Below are positions 38,442-48,197 of a DNA stretch of 64,000 nt, in pieces. Source of the DNA: Nissabacter sp. SGAir0207 (GTDB lineage: Bacteria; Pseudomonadota; Gammaproteobacteria; Enterobacterales; Enterobacteriaceae); contig NZ_CP028035.1 of assembly GCF_005491205.1 (NCBI RefSeq), forward strand, positions 2,666,001-2,730,000. Direction: 5' to 3'. Numbering within the stretch: position 1 is the first letter of the stretch; each line of letters starts with the position of its first letter. The notes beneath the pieces were generated by a model that was not told where the DNA came from, searched no databases, and saw nothing but the letters and a program-made list of their open reading frames with translations. A program made the translations under genes and the position numbers.

Positions 38442-39725
38442 ATGGCTGACAAGAAAGCGACACTGACCCGCGAGGGGAGTGATCCGATTGAACTGGATGT
38501 CCTAACCGGTACCCTCGGTCAGGATGAACTTGACGTCCGTAGCCTGGGTTCCAAAGGGCTGTTCACGTTCGATCCGGGTTTCACCTCGACCGCATCCTGC
38601 GAATCGAAGATCACCTATATCGACGGCGATGAGGGCATCCTGCTGCATCGCGGTTTCCCGATCGACCAGTTGGCGCAAGAGTCCAACTATCTGGAAGTGT
38701 GCTACATCCTGCTGTACGGCGAAGCGCCGACCAAGGCGCAGTTTGATGAGTTCCGCACCACCGTGACGCGCCACACCATGGTGCACGAGCAGATCACCCG
38801 CCTGTTCCACGGCTTCCGCCGCGACTCCCACCCGATGGCGGTGCTGTGCGGCGTGACCGGCGCGCTGGCGGCCTTCTACCACGACTCGATTGACGTGGAG
38901 AATGAGCGCCACCGCGAGATTGCCGCCTTCCGCCTGCTGTCGAAAATGCCGACCGTGGCCGCGATGTGCTACAAGTACTCCATTGGCCAGCCTTTCGTCT
39001 ATCCGCGCAACGACCTCTCCTATGCCGGTAACTTCCTGCATATGATGTTCGCCACCCCGTGCGAAGAGTATAAGGTGAACCCGGTGCTGGAGCGCGCCAT
39101 GGATCGCATCCTGATCCTGCACGCTGACCATGAGCAGAACGCCTCCACCTCTACCGTGCGTACCGCTGGCTCCAGCGGCGCGAACCCGTTCGCCTGTATC
39201 GCCGCAGGCATCGCCTCGCTGTGGGGGCCGGCACACGGCGGCGCCAACGAGGCCTGCCTGAAGATGCTGGAAGAGATCAACACCGTGGAGCACATCCCAG
39301 AGTTCCTGCGCCGCGCCAAGGACAAGAACGACTCGTTCCGCCTGATGGGCTTTGGCCACCGGGTCTACAAAAACTACGACCCACGCGCCACCGTGATGCG
39401 CGAAACCTGCCACGAAGTGCTGAACGAGCTGAACATGAAGGACGACCTGCTGGAAGTCGCCATGGAGCTGGAGCACATCGCGCTGAACGACCCCTACTTC
39501 ATTGAGCGCAAACTCTACCCGAACGTCGACTTCTACTCCGGCATTATCCTGAAGGCGATGCGCATCCCCTCCTCCATGTTTACCGTGATCTTCGCGATGG
39601 CTCGCACCATCGGCTGGATCGCCCACTGGAACGAGATGCATCAGGAAGGCATCAAGATCGCCCGTCCGCGCCAGCTCTACACTGGCTACGATCAGCGCGA
39701 CTTCAAGAGCCAGATCAAAGGCTAA
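38442..39725 (+). CDS. gltA: Citrate synthase (type II)
   Basis: This enzyme condenses acetyl-CoA with oxaloacetate. It has 427 residues, the E. coli length for the NADH-sensitive hexameric type. Catalytic His lies near 265 in [10 protein letters not shown], oxaloacetate His in [14 protein letters not shown] near 306, and the catalytic Asp in YPNVDFYSG near 363. AAGGAGA precedes the ATG and a strong terminator follows. It is divergent from sdhC. Confidence 0.98.
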   Translation: MADKKATLTREGSDPIELDVLTGTLGQDELDVRSLGSKGLFTFDPGFTSTASCESKITYIDGDEGILLHRGFPIDQLAQESNYLEVCYILLYGEAPTKAQFDEFRTTVTRHTMVHEQITRLFHGFRRDSHPMAVLCGVTGALAAFYHDSIDVENERHREIAAFRLLSKMPTVAAMCYKYSIGQPFVYPRNDLSYAGNFLHMMFATPCEEYKVNPVLERAMDRILILHADHEQNASTSTVRTAGSSGANPFACIAAGIASLWGPAHGGANEACLKMLEEINTVEHIPEFLRRAKDKNDSFRLMGFGHRVYKNYDPRATVMRETCHEVLNELNMKDDLLEVAMELEHIALNDPYFIERKLYPNVDFYSGIILKAMRIPSSMFTVIFAMARTIGWIAHWNEMHQEGIKIARPRQLYTGYDQRDFKSQIKG

Positions 39726-39745
39726 GTCCCTCGCAGTTCATGCCC

Positions 39746-39776
39746 ACCGGGAGACGCCAGTCTCCCGGTTTTTTTT
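39746..39776 (+). terminator. Terminator of gltA
   Basis: ACCGGGAGAC / GTCTCCCGGT with a 4-base loop is followed by T8, 20 bp after the stop. Confidence 0.95.
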
Positions 39777-39800
39777 CGCTGCGCGGCGGGGCCACCCTGA

Positions 39801-39938
39801 CCGCCGCCCCCCTCTCCCCCCAGTTACCGGTTCTATCTCAGCAGCGCCAGCGAGCCGCGCGGCTATGGCGTCTGGCTCACCCAGCCTGACGCGCGGATGA
39901 CCGCCACCGGGATGCGGGGGATCAAGGCCACCTTCTGA
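39801..39938 (+). pseudogene. Possible 3' remnant of an unidentified gene
   Basis: An open frame without a start codon encodes SYRFYLSSASEPRGYGVWL and continues with MTATGMRGIKATF before a stop. It follows a proline-rich lead and begins right after a stop codon. The composition looks protein-like rather than random, but I cannot name a family. It may equally be non-coding spacer between gltA and nei. Confidence 0.2.
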
Positions 39939-39942
39939 TCGC

Positions 39943-40734
39943 CTAGCGCTGGCAGGCCGGGCACCAGTAGAAGGGGCGCGAGGAGAGCGTGGTCTTCTCC
40001 ACCGTGCCGCCGCAGCGCTCGCAGGGCTTGCCCGCCCGCCCAAATACCCGGAAGCGGAACAGCGCGCCGTGGTGTTTATTCTCCTTCACCCGGCCGCGCG
40101 TGGCGTAGGAGAGGCGGGCGATGGAGAGCACCGCCTCGGCCAGCGCCTCACGCTGCGTCTCGTCTAAATCTTGCGGCTTGTGGTGGGGAGCAAGCTGCGC
40201 CTGCCAGAGGATTTCGGCGCGCAGGTAGTTGCCCAGCCCGGCGATAAAGGATTGGTCAAGCAGCGTACCGGCCAACTGGCGGCGGCGGAAAGCCGGCGAC
40301 ATCAGCCGTTCGCGCACCATGTCAGGCGTCAGCGCGCTGTCCAGCACATCCGGGCCGATGCGCATCAGGAAGGGGTGCTGCTCAATCTCCTCCGTCATCC
40401 ACAGCGAAATGTCCGAGGCGCTCAGCAGCAGCGCCGCCTTGTCGGCGGTCTCCAGCCGCACCCGCAACGAGCGCTTGCCAGCCGGGGCCTCGCCCGGCTT
40501 CATCACCCGCCAGACGCCATACAGTTGGTTATGGCTGTAGAGCGTCATGCCGTTGGAGAAGTGGGTCAGCAGCGCCTTGCCGCGCGTCTCAAACCGGATG
40601 ACGTGGGTGCCGATCAGTTCTGACTGATAGGGTTGCAATTGGGGAAAGGCAAACCAGACCTCGGTCAGCGGCTTCCCGGCGATGGCTTTCTCGATTTTGT
40701 CGGCGGCGCGTCGAATCTCCGGGCCTTCAGGCAT
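39943..40734 (-). CDS. nei: Endonuclease VIII (oxidised pyrimidine glycosylase)
   Basis: This bifunctional glycosylase/AP lyase removes oxidised pyrimidines. ATG 40734 ([20 protein letters not shown]) gives 263 residues, as in E. coli; AAGGAG lies 8 bases upstream. Pro2 and Glu3 are the catalytic residues after Met removal. The C-terminal zinc finger is [20 protein letters not shown] with CPACQR at the end. Confidence 0.96.
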   Translation of the reverse strand: MPEGPEIRRAADKIEKAIAGKPLTEVWFAFPQLQPYQSELIGTHVIRFETRGKALLTHFSNGMTLYSHNQLYGVWRVMKPGEAPAGKRSLRVRLETADKAALLLSASDISLWMTEEIEQHPFLMRIGPDVLDSALTPDMVRERLMSPAFRRRQLAGTLLDQSFIAGLGNYLRAEILWQAQLAPHHKPQDLDETQREALAEAVLSIARLSYATRGRVKENKHHGALFRFRVFGRAGKPCERCGGTVEKTTLSSRPFYWCPACQR

Positions 40735-40808
40735 GGGCACAACTCCTTGGCAGCTAAAGAGAGGCACGCCGCAGCGTGCCTGTTAACGCCTTGAAGTATA
40801 GCGCAAAA

Positions 40809-41459
40809 TCAGTGGGTCGCGCCGCCACTTACCAGCAGGTCGCGTTCGGTGCTCAGCGCAATGGCAATGGTCAGCTCCAGCGCGGTCAGCACCGTGGAGG
40901 CCGCCATGCTGGGCGCGCCCGGATGGTGCGCCGCCTGCTCCGGCAGGTAGGGAATGTGGATGAAGCCGCCCTTGATGCGCGAGTTGCCGCGGCTGTGCAG
41001 GTGGTGCAGCAGGCCGTACATCACATGGTTGCAGACGTAGGTGCCAGCGCTCTGCGACACCGCCGCCGGAATGCCCGCCTCACGCAGGCCGGTGACAATC
41101 GCCTTAATGGGTAGCAGCGAGAAGTAGGCGGCCGGGCCGCCCGGCACCACCGGCTCATCCACCGGCTGCTGGCCCTGATTGTCCGGGATGCGCGCGTCAT
41201 CGACGTTGATCGCCACCCGTTCAAGGCTGATCTCCGCCCGCCCGCCAGCCTGACCCACCGCCAGCACCAGCCGCGGTTGCGTCTCCTCAATCGCCGCGTG
41301 CAGCGCCTCCAGCGCATGGTGGAACACGCAGGGCAGTTGGCGCGCCACGATGTGCGCCCTGCCCAGCTCCATATCGTGCAGCCGCCTCACCACCTCCCAC
41401 GAGGGGTTGAGGCGCTCGCCGCCAAAGGGTTCAAATCCTGTTACCAGTACCGTTTGCAT
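40809..41459 (-). CDS. pcp: Pyrrolidone-carboxylate (pyroglutamyl) peptidase
   Basis: This C15-family cysteine peptidase removes N-terminal pyroglutamate (5-oxoproline) from peptides. It has 216 residues. The triad is visible: Glu80 in AEISLERVA, Cys in [12 protein letters not shown] near 142, and His in [10 protein letters not shown] near 166. It is the last gene of a minus-strand group with DUF979, DUF969 and pxpABC. The free 5-oxoproline it makes is the substrate of the PxpABC enzyme beside it. Confidence 0.95.
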   Translation of the reverse strand: MQTVLVTGFEPFGGERLNPSWEVVRRLHDMELGRAHIVARQLPCVFHHALEALHAAIEETQPRLVLAVGQAGGRAEISLERVAINVDDARIPDNQGQQPVDEPVVPGGPAAYFSLLPIKAIVTGLREAGIPAAVSQSAGTYVCNHVMYGLLHHLHSRGNSRIKGGFIHIPYLPEQAAHHPGAPSMAASTVLTALELTIAIALSTERDLLVSGGATH

Positions 41460-41519
41460 ACTTTTCGCCCCCGGTTTGCCGCCCCCTTGGGCAGCCCTAT
41501 GATCAGCATAGCCAGTGGC

Positions 41520-42530
41520 TTATAAAAACATCAAAAAGTAGAGCAGGAAAATGTTAACCAGCAACAGCGCCAGTCCGGTGGGGATCTGCGCCTTGATCAC
41601 CGCGTTGCGATCCGGCAGCTCCAGCAGCGCCGCCGGCACCAGGTTGTAGTTGGCGGCCATCGGCGTCATCAGGGTGCCGCAGTAGCCGGAGAACATGCCG
41701 ATCGCGGCCATCACCGCTGGGTTGCCGCCCTGTTGCAGCACCAGAATCGGGATGCCAACGCCCGCCGTGACAATTGGGAAGGCGGCGAAGGCGTTGCCCA
41801 TGACCATTGTCAGCAGCGCCATGCCAATGGCGTAGACCGCCACCGCCACCAGCCGGTGGTCAACCGCCAGATAGCTCTGCGTCAGGTCAGCGATGGCGCT
41901 GCCGACGCCAGCAGCGGTGAACAGCAGCCCCAGCGTCGCCAGCAGTTGCGGCAGGATGAATGCCCAGCCGATGGCGTCCAGCAACCGGCGCGCCTCCTGC
42001 ACTGATTGCAGCGCCGAGTCGCGCGTCATCACCAGCGCGATGCCCAGCCCAATCAGGCAGCCCACCAGCATCGAGAAGAGCGTCACCAGCGCTGGCGGGC
42101 TGCCGGTGCCGAATACCGCGCCCGTCAGTCCCGGAATGTTGTTGAAGGCCAGCACGCCGAGCACCGTCACCACCGGGATCGCCAGCGCTGGCAGGAACAG
42201 CCGGTTGCCGAGGCGGGCCGCGCTCTCGCTGCGCGCCCGCTCACTGCGCTGGGAGTAACTGCCGAGCCGCACGCCGCCGCAGCCAGCGAGCAGTGCCATC
42301 ACCACCACCAGCACGCCCACCAGAATGTGCAGGCCACGGGTGCCGTCGCCACCGGTTACTTGCCCGACCCACTCCGCCGCCCAGTCGCCGAGCAGGAAAA
42401 CCAGCCCATACAGCCCCCAGAACAGGCCGGTAAAGAGGCGGCGGGGGTTGGCGCGATCGCGCAGCGAGAGCAGCGCCACCAGCAGCAGCAGGATGCCTGC
42501 CAGCGTATAGAGATATTGTTGCTGGAACAT
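41520..42530 (-). CDS. DUF979 multispan membrane protein
   Basis: A 336-residue, strongly hydrophobic protein with about ten predicted spans and a conserved carrier-like stretch GNAFAAFPIVTAGVGIPILV followed by GMFSGYCGTLMTPMAANYN. It matches what I recall of DUF979, found with DUF969 and pcp in several bacteria. The start overlaps the DUF969 stop (TGATG). Function unproven; from context a transport partner for pyroglutamate or its peptides is plausible. Confidence 0.8.
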   Translation of the reverse strand: MFQQQYLYTLAGILLLLVALLSLRDRANPRRLFTGLFWGLYGLVFLLGDWAAEWVGQVTGGDGTRGLHILVGVLVVVMALLAGCGGVRLGSYSQRSERARSESAARLGNRLFLPALAIPVVTVLGVLAFNNIPGLTGAVFGTGSPPALVTLFSMLVGCLIGLGIALVMTRDSALQSVQEARRLLDAIGWAFILPQLLATLGLLFTAAGVGSAIADLTQSYLAVDHRLVAVAVYAIGMALLTMVMGNAFAAFPIVTAGVGIPILVLQQGGNPAVMAAIGMFSGYCGTLMTPMAANYNLVPAALLELPDRNAVIKAQIPTGLALLLVNIFLLYFLMFL

Positions 42531-43255
42531 CAGTGGCCCCCTTTGCGCGTCAGCGCGGCGTCATTAAGCGCCGCCAGCTCCCGCTTGAGTTGGCGATCCA
42601 TCCGGTTGAGGCGGAAGGCGTGGATCAGGAAGGCGGCCACCGCCGTCGGGATGCCCCACAGCGCAATGTGCAGCGGCTCCGTCTCAATGCCCGCCGACTC
42701 CTGCATAAAGTTGTGCATGAAGATGATGGCCCCGAAGGCCACGAAGATATCCTCACCGAAAAACAGCCCGATGTTGTCGGTGGCGGCGGCCATCGCGCGC
42801 AGGCGGTGGCGGGTCGCTTCCGGCAGGTGGCCGTCACGGGCGGCGGCACCCTCGGCCATCGGCGCCAGCATCGGCCGTACCATCTGCGGGTGGCCGCCCA
42901 AACTGGTCAGCCCCAGCGCGGCGGTTAACTCACGCGCCAACAGGTAGACGGTCAGCAGGCGGCCCGCGGTGGCGCTGTGGATGGTGGCGATAAACGCCTG
43001 CGCCCGCTCCTTCAGGCCGTGGCGCTCCAGCAGCCCAATCACCACCAGCGGCAGCAGTAGGATCAGCGGCAGCGTGCGGGTGTTAAGGAAGCCGCTGCCC
43101 AGTTTCTCCAGAATGTCCGTGACCGGCATGGCGGCCGCCAGCCCGGTGACGATGCCAGCGACCATCACCACCAGCACCGCGTTAAAGCGCAATACAAACC
43201 CCACCACAATCACGGCAATGCCGATCAGCGGCCACATATTCACAGCCTGTTGCAT
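42530..43255 (-). CDS. DUF969 multispan membrane protein
   Basis: A 241-residue membrane protein starting MQQAVNMWPLIGIAVIVVGF (ATG 43255; AGGGA precedes). It has about six spans, with the conserved ELTAALGLTSLGGHPQMVRP and ATDNIGLFFGEDIFVAFGAI. Longer upstream frame is not coding. It overlaps DUF979 by one base, so the two are likely made as partners. Family assignment is by recall of the DUF969-DUF979 pairing. Confidence 0.8.
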   Translation of the reverse strand: MQQAVNMWPLIGIAVIVVGFVLRFNAVLVVMVAGIVTGLAAAMPVTDILEKLGSGFLNTRTLPLILLLPLVVIGLLERHGLKERAQAFIATIHSATAGRLLTVYLLARELTAALGLTSLGGHPQMVRPMLAPMAEGAAARDGHLPEATRHRLRAMAAATDNIGLFFGEDIFVAFGAIIFMHNFMQESAGIETEPLHIALWGIPTAVAAFLIHAFRLNRMDRQLKRELAALNDAALTRKGGH

Positions 43256-43331
43256 ATTCCCTGCTCCCAGATAAAAACGCCGGGTGCGGCCCGGCGTGTG
43301 ATGCGTGATGCCGCACAGGGCGGCGGTGTGA

Positions 43332-44069
43332 TTAGGCGGCGCGCACCGCAATCTGCCGCTCGGTGAAGCTGCGGCGCAGCAGCCGGGCGAAGGCCAGCGC
43401 GTGCGCGCCGTCGCCATGCAGGCAGACGGTATCGGCGCGCACCGGCACCGTCTGGCCGTCGCGGCTGATCACCTGCCCGTGCTGGACCATATGCAGGGTC
43501 TGTGCCAGCGCCTGCTCGTCGCTCTCAATCAGCGCATCCGGCTGGCTGCGCGGCACCAGCGAGCCATCGGATTGGTAACGGCGGTCAGCGAACACCTCTT
43601 CGCGCGTCGCCAGCCCCAGCCGCTGCCCGGCGCGGATCAGCTCGCTGCCCGCCAGCCCCACCAGCCGCAGTTGGCTGTCCACCGCCTGCACCGCACGGGC
43701 GATCGCTTCCGCCAGCGCTGGCTCCTTGGCCGCCTGGTTGTAGAGCATACCGTGTGGCTTGACGTGAACCAACGCGCCGCCCTCGGCGCGGGCAATCGCC
43801 GCCAGCGCGCCCACCTGATAGAGCACCTGCGCATAGACCGTCTCCGGCGGCAGTTGCATCGCCGTGCGGCCAAAGTTCTCCCGATCCGGGAAGCTGGGAT
43901 GTGCGCCGATGGCGACGCCGAACTCGCGCGCCCAGCGCACCGACTGCACCATGGTTTGCGCGTCGCCTGCATGGAAGCCACAGGCGATGTTGGCGGAGCT
44001 CACCAGTTGCAGCAGTTCGCGGTCGTTGGCGCACCCCTCGCCCAAATCGGCGTTTAAATCAACGTTCAT
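43332..44069 (-). CDS. pxpA: 5-oxoprolinase subunit PxpA (LamB/YcsF family)
   Basis: One of three subunits of the bacterial ATP-dependent 5-oxoprolinase, which opens pyroglutamate to glutamate. ATG 44069 ([20 protein letters not shown]) gives 245 residues. Family motifs [16 protein letters not shown] and [18 protein letters not shown] are present. It overlaps the end of pxpC by 11 bases; a much longer frame upstream is the shadow of pxpC. Confidence 0.94.
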   Translation of the reverse strand: MNVDLNADLGEGCANDRELLQLVSSANIACGFHAGDAQTMVQSVRWAREFGVAIGAHPSFPDRENFGRTAMQLPPETVYAQVLYQVGALAAIARAEGGALVHVKPHGMLYNQAAKEPALAEAIARAVQAVDSQLRLVGLAGSELIRAGQRLGLATREEVFADRRYQSDGSLVPRSQPDALIESDEQALAQTLHMVQHGQVISRDGQTVPVRADTVCLHGDGAHALAFARLLRRSFTERQIAVRAA

Positions 44070-44988
44070 GTAACCCCCACTGCACCTGTTGCAGGAAACG
44101 CGCCTGCTCGGCCTGCGCCTGATGCGCCTGCTCCAGCGTGCACTTGATAAAGTGAATCGGCTCGCCCAGCCGGATCTGCGCCAGATGGTAGAGATCTGCC
44201 TCGATGATGCAGGCAATGCGCGGGTAGCCGCCGGTGGTCTGGGCATCCGCCAGCAGCACAATCGGCTGGCCGTTGCCCGGCACCTGCACCACGCCCGGCA
44301 GCAGGCCGTGGGAGAGCATCTCGCGGTCGGTGGTGCGCTCCAGCGCATGGCCATGCAGCCGGTAGCCCATGCGGTTGCTCTGCGGGCTGATCTGCCACGC
44401 CGTGCGCCAGAAGGACTCCCGCGCCGCCGGGCTGAACTCCAAATACTCCGGCCCCGGCACCGCCCGCACGCGGTTGTTGAACAGCAGCTGCTTGATGCCG
44501 GTCGGGCGGCGCGGCAGATACTGCGGCGTGCCGAGCGGCAACAGGTCATCATCCCGCAGCGCGCGCCCCTGATGGCCGCCGATGCCCGCCTTGACGTCGG
44601 TACTGCGCGACCCCAACACTTCCGGCACATCAAAGCCGCCAGAGACAGCCAGGTAGCTGCGCATCCCGCGCTTGGGCATCTTCAGCACCAGCCGCTGCCC
44701 CGGCTTCACCCGGTAGCGCCAGCCGGTCCAGAGCTTTTCGCCATCCAGTTCAGCGTCACAGCCCGCGCCCGTCAGGGCGATCCAATCCTCACGCAAAAAT
44801 TCGGCGCAGAACTGGCCGAGGGTGATCTCCAGTGCCGCCGTCAGCGGCGCGTTGCCGACCAGCAGGTTCGCCAGTTGCAGCGCCGGTAGATCCAGCGCGC
44901 CCGTCTGGCTGATGCCGAGCGCCCGGAAACCGTGGCGGCCCTGATCCTGAACGGTGGTCAGCATCCCGGCACGAACAATTTTCAGCAT
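44059..44988 (-). CDS. pxpC: 5-oxoprolinase subunit PxpC (biotin-dependent carboxyltransferase-like)
   Basis: A 309-residue subunit of 5-oxoprolinase, related to the KipA/urea-amidolyase carboxyltransferase fold. It begins [20 protein letters not shown], the family signature, and has [12 protein letters not shown] and [17 protein letters not shown]. It overlaps pxpB by 7 bases. Part of the pxpB-pxpC-pxpA order known in E. coli (ybgJKL). Confidence 0.94.
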   Translation of the reverse strand: MLKIVRAGMLTTVQDQGRHGFRALGISQTGALDLPALQLANLLVGNAPLTAALEITLGQFCAEFLREDWIALTGAGCDAELDGEKLWTGWRYRVKPGQRLVLKMPKRGMRSYLAVSGGFDVPEVLGSRSTDVKAGIGGHQGRALRDDDLLPLGTPQYLPRRPTGIKQLLFNNRVRAVPGPEYLEFSPAARESFWRTAWQISPQSNRMGYRLHGHALERTTDREMLSHGLLPGVVQVPGNGQPIVLLADAQTTGGYPRIACIIEADLYHLAQIRLGEPIHFIKCTLEQAHQAQAEQARFLQQVQWGLHER

Positions 44989-45638
44989 ACGCCCTCCTTC
45001 TGCGGCACAAAGCGCACGCTGTCGCCCGGCTGCAACAGCGTGGGCGGTTGCTGCTCCGGCATGAACAACCGGCTCGGCGTGCGGCCAATCAACTGCCAGC
45101 CGCCGGGCGAGGCCAGCGGATAGATGCCGGTCTGCTCACCGGCGATGCCAACCGAGCCAGCCGGCACCTGTAGGCGCGGTTCGCCGTGGCGCGGGGTGGC
45201 AAGCTGCGCTGGCATCCCGCCCAGATAGGAGAAGCCCGGCAGGAAGCCGAGGAAATAGACGATATAGTGGGCCGAGGCGTGCGCCTCCACCACCTGTTGC
45301 GGCGTCAGCCCGGTATGGCGCGCCACCCCCGTCAGATCGGGGCCGTCCGCACCGCCGTAGATCACCGGGATCTCCACCTGGCGCGCCTCCGGCACCAGTG
45401 ACTCACTCTCCTCCCACCAGCGTTGCAGCCGCTCAATGGCGTCCAGCGCCACTGCCTGCGGCTCGGCCAGCAGGATGGTCAGGTTATTCATGCCCGGAAT
45501 GGCTTCCCGCACTTCCGGCCGCTCGCGCAGGCGCGCCGTCAGCCCCCAGATGCGCTGCTGGCTCAACAGCGAAATCGGCGGCTCAAGCTCCAGAACGACC
45601 GCGCGCTCCCCCAACAGATAACAACGTGCTCGCTGCAC
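44982..45638 (-). CDS. pxpB: 5-oxoprolinase subunit PxpB (KipI family)
   Basis: The first gene of the 5-oxoprolinase set, 218 residues from GTG 45638 ([19 protein letters not shown]), exactly the E. coli length; AAGGGG sits 6 bases before. The KipI motifs [27 protein letters not shown] and [20 protein letters not shown] are present. The AT-rich 212-bp gap to the divergent MFS gene should hold the promoter. Confidence 0.93.
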   Translation of the reverse strand: MQRARCYLLGERAVVLELEPPISLLSQQRIWGLTARLRERPEVREAIPGMNNLTILLAEPQAVALDAIERLQRWWEESESLVPEARQVEIPVIYGGADGPDLTGVARHTGLTPQQVVEAHASAHYIVYFLGFLPGFSYLGGMPAQLATPRHGEPRLQVPAGSVGIAGEQTGIYPLASPGGWQLIGRTPSRLFMPEQQPPTLLQPGDSVRFVPQKEGVC

Positions 45639-45850
45639 TGGCCACCCCTTAGATAAAGAATATTTATCAATAAAAACATGCATATTTATGCTGCAAATAT
45701 TGGTGCGCTGTCAACCTGTTACGTGGCAGCGGCCTCACGCCCTTTCACACCTGCTAGTATCAAGTGTATCGGGTTGTTCATCCTGCGCCGGTGAAGGTGC
45801 GCCGGGGCGCCTCATGCCCCGCCTTTCTTGCATGGAATAAGGGAGATAGC

Positions 45851-47251
45851 GTGAAAAAAACCTTGGGCGTCTTTTTTCCCCTCTACACCACCACCCTGTT
45901 GATGCTGCTTGGCTCCGGCCTGCTGACCACCTATGTCTCGCTGCGGCTGACGGCGATGCAGGTGGGCGGCATGTTGATTGGCGCCATCATCGCCGCCCAC
46001 TACATCGGGCTGGTGATTGGCGGCAAAGTGGGCCATGTGCTGATCGCCCGCGTCGGCCACATCCGCGCCTATGTCTCCTGCTCCGGCATCATCACCGCCG
46101 CGGTGCTCGGCCACGGGCTGACGGACAGCCTGCCCGCGTGGGTGGGGCTGCGGCTGATCATCGGCCTGTGCATGATGTGCCAGTACATGGTGCTGGAGAG
46201 CTGGCTTAACGATCAGGCGCAGTCGGAGCAGCGCGGGCTGGTGTTTGGTTTCTATATGGCCGCCTCCTATCTCGGGATGTCGCTCGGCCAGGTGGTGCTG
46301 ATGTGGCAGGATGGGCTGGGCATCAGCACGCTGCTGCTGATCGCGCTCTGCTTTGCCCTCTGTCTGGTGCCGATTGCCCTGACCACCCGCACCCACGCCA
46401 ACCACATGTCGCCCGCGCCACTGGAGCTGAAGTTCTTCCTTGGGGCGATCCCCAAGGTGCTGGCGCTGACGCTGCTGACCGGCATGGTGGTGGGCGCGTT
46501 CTATGGGCTGGCCCCGGTCTACACCAGCCAACAGGCGCTGACCACCCGCCAGACCGGGCTGTTCATGGCGCTGGCGATCTTCGCCGGGCTGCTGGCGCAG
46601 TTCCCGCTGAGCTGGCTCTCCGACCGCTACAACCGCAACCGGCTGCTCTGCATCGGCGCGCTGCTGTTGCTGCTGGCGGCACTGCCGCTGGCGCTGCTGC
46701 CGCGCCTGCCGTTCGCGCTGCTGCTGGGGATCGGGTTCGTGGTCAGCCTGATGCAGTTCTCGCTCTACCCGCTGGTGGTGGCGCTGGCCAATGACCAGAT
46801 TGCGCCGGAGCGGCGGGTGTCGCTCTCCGCCTGTTTGCTGATGGCCTTTGGCGTTGGCGCCTGTCTTGGCCCGCTGCTGGTCGGCTCGCTGATGGAGCCA
46901 TTGGGCGGCCATATCCTCTACGCCTTCTTTGCGCTGTGCGGCGCGGTGATGGCGGCACTGGCGCGGCCGGTGCCACAGGCGGAGGAGGTGCCGCTGGCCG
47001 AGGATGCGCCGGTGCCGCACGCCGTGATCCCCGACAGCCTGACCAGTTCGCCGCTCTCGCCAGCGCTTAACCCGGCGTTTGATGAGCAGCAGATCCAGGA
47101 AGCGATGCCGGTGAATGATGATGACTCAGCGTCCCCCTTCCCGCCGCAGGGGGCTGACCCGGACGCCGACACCGGCCTGCAAAAAGCCTTTATCCTGCTC
47201 GAGGATGACACCCTGCCCGAGGAGCCGGAGAAGCGCGTTCATCACGGGTAG
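45851..47251 (+). CDS. MFS transporter (YcaD-like) with long acidic C-terminal tail
   Basis: A 466-residue major-facilitator carrier, 12 spans, from GTG 45851 (VKKTLGVFFPLYTTTLLMLL); AAGGGAGA precedes it. Typical MFS loop sequence GGKVGHVLIARVGHIRAY follows span II and LSWLSDRYNRNRLLCIG follows span VIII. It resembles the YcaD/YfkF group. The last ~85 residues form a soluble tail rich in Asp, Glu and Pro (ILLEDDTLPEEPEKR). Substrate unknown; divergence from pxpB is only weak evidence for a link. Confidence 0.85.
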   Translation: MKKTLGVFFPLYTTTLLMLLGSGLLTTYVSLRLTAMQVGGMLIGAIIAAHYIGLVIGGKVGHVLIARVGHIRAYVSCSGIITAAVLGHGLTDSLPAWVGLRLIIGLCMMCQYMVLESWLNDQAQSEQRGLVFGFYMAASYLGMSLGQVVLMWQDGLGISTLLLIALCFALCLVPIALTTRTHANHMSPAPLELKFFLGAIPKVLALTLLTGMVVGAFYGLAPVYTSQQALTTRQTGLFMALAIFAGLLAQFPLSWLSDRYNRNRLLCIGALLLLLAALPLALLPRLPFALLLGIGFVVSLMQFSLYPLVVALANDQIAPERRVSLSACLLMAFGVGACLGPLLVGSLMEPLGGHILYAFFALCGAVMAALARPVPQAEEVPLAEDAPVPHAVIPDSLTSSPLSPALNPAFDEQQIQEAMPVNDDDSASPFPPQGADPDADTGLQKAFILLEDDTLPEEPEKRVHHG

Positions 47252-47257
47252 CGCGCT

Positions 47258-47290
47258 GGCCAGCCAGATCCCGCTCTGGCTGGCCTATTA
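47258..47290 (+). terminator. Stem-loop after the MFS gene
   Basis: GGCCAGCCAGA / TCTGGCTGGCC with a 6-base loop begins 6 bp past the stop. It is followed by TATTATTACTT rather than a clean T run. Confidence 0.65.
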
Positions 47291-47392
47291 TTACTTGCCT
47301 AACCATGATCATTGAAATAATAAATTTCCTTAATCAGGCTAAATTATGAGAAATAGATCTCATCTTTCGCCCATTTTTTATGAAAAGAATAA

Positions 47393-47408
47393 ATCACATT
47401 AATGTGAT
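47393..47408. promoter_or_regulatory. 16-bp perfect palindrome upstream of the amidase promoter
   Basis: ATCACATTAATGTGAT is an exact dyad ending 9 bp before the -35 hexamer. Its half-sites have the reverse order to CRP sites, so CRP is unlikely. Position suits an activator. It lies in a 328-bp AT-rich gap that otherwise holds no gene. Confidence 0.55.
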
Positions 47409-47417
47409 GTTTATTTT

Positions 47418-47446
47418 TTGCCGTCCTTGCACACTCTATTTATAAA
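47418..47446 (+). promoter_or_regulatory. Sigma-70 promoter for the amidase gene
   Basis: TTGCCG and TATAAA are separated by 17 bases, leaving an untranslated leader of about 125 bases before the ATG at 47580. Confidence 0.55.
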
Positions 47447-47579
47447 TTCCCCACTGCCGGACTGTTGGTTCTGCCAGCGGCAAGCGAACAGCCGTTACGC
47501 TTATTACATCCTGATTTTTATTTTAATAAGGAGGATTTTCCCACCCACTTAATCACTGTAATGGCAGTAAGGAACCACT

Positions 47580-48167
47580 ATGAAAATAGGCATCGATCCC
47601 GGACATGGCATGGCAAACCGCAAGGCGGGGGTCTTTGATCCCGGTGCCGTGCACACCCCCTCACACCCGCCGCTGTTTGAGGCGGATGTGGTACTGGAGT
47701 ATGGGCTGGCGCTGAAGGAGCGGCTGCGCTCAGGCAGCTTCGAGGTGTTTATCACCCGTCAGGATAGCCAGACGCCGACGCCGCTGTCGCAGCGCGCCCA
47801 GCGCGTCAAGGAGGCGGGCAGCGACATCCTGATCTCGCTGCACCTCAACGCCTCGGACAATCCCGCTGCTCAGGGCGTCGAGGTGATCTATAACCGCGAC
47901 AATAGCAAGCCGTTGGCGCAACTGATTCAGGATCGGTTGGTGAGAACCACCCATTTCCGCGACCGGGGAATAAAAAACCGCCCGGAGTTGGCGGTATTAA
48001 AATTTACCGGGCCAGCGGTATTAATTGAATTGGGTTTTATCAGTAACGAGCACGATCGAAATACCTTGCTGGAGGCGGAGGTGCGCGAGGCAATTAATGA
48101 TGCCATCGTTGACGCGCTGGATGAATTTATCCAATCCCGCCAAGCCATTCCGGCCCATATGGCTTAA
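47580..48167 (+). CDS. N-acetylmuramoyl-L-alanine amidase (Amidase_3) without signal peptide
   Basis: A 195-residue, single-domain zinc amidase that should cleave the lactyl-amide bond between MurNAc and the stem peptide. Zinc ligands are His9 (IDPGHG), Glu34 (FEAD) and His88 (ISLHLNAS); the catalytic Glu is near 150 (VLIELGFISN). There is no signal peptide or cell-wall domain, unlike AmiA/B/C. That is typical of phage or spore-type enzymes, or of proteins exported some other way. It stands alone with its own promoter between an MFS gene and ybgI. Confidence 0.85.
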   Translation: MKIGIDPGHGMANRKAGVFDPGAVHTPSHPPLFEADVVLEYGLALKERLRSGSFEVFITRQDSQTPTPLSQRAQRVKEAGSDILISLHLNASDNPAAQGVEVIYNRDNSKPLAQLIQDRLVRTTHFRDRGIKNRPELAVLKFTGPAVLIELGFISNEHDRNTLLEAEVREAINDAIVDALDEFIQSRQAIPAHMA

Positions 48168-48171
48168 CAAA

Positions 48172-48191
48172 GGGGGCAGCGCCCTGCCCCC
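48172..48191. terminator. Shared terminator amidase / ybgI
   Basis: GGGGGCAG / CTGCCCCC with loop CGCC lies in the 30-bp gap between convergent genes. TTTGTT follows on the minus strand. Confidence 0.7.
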
Positions 48192-48197
48192 ACCGCA

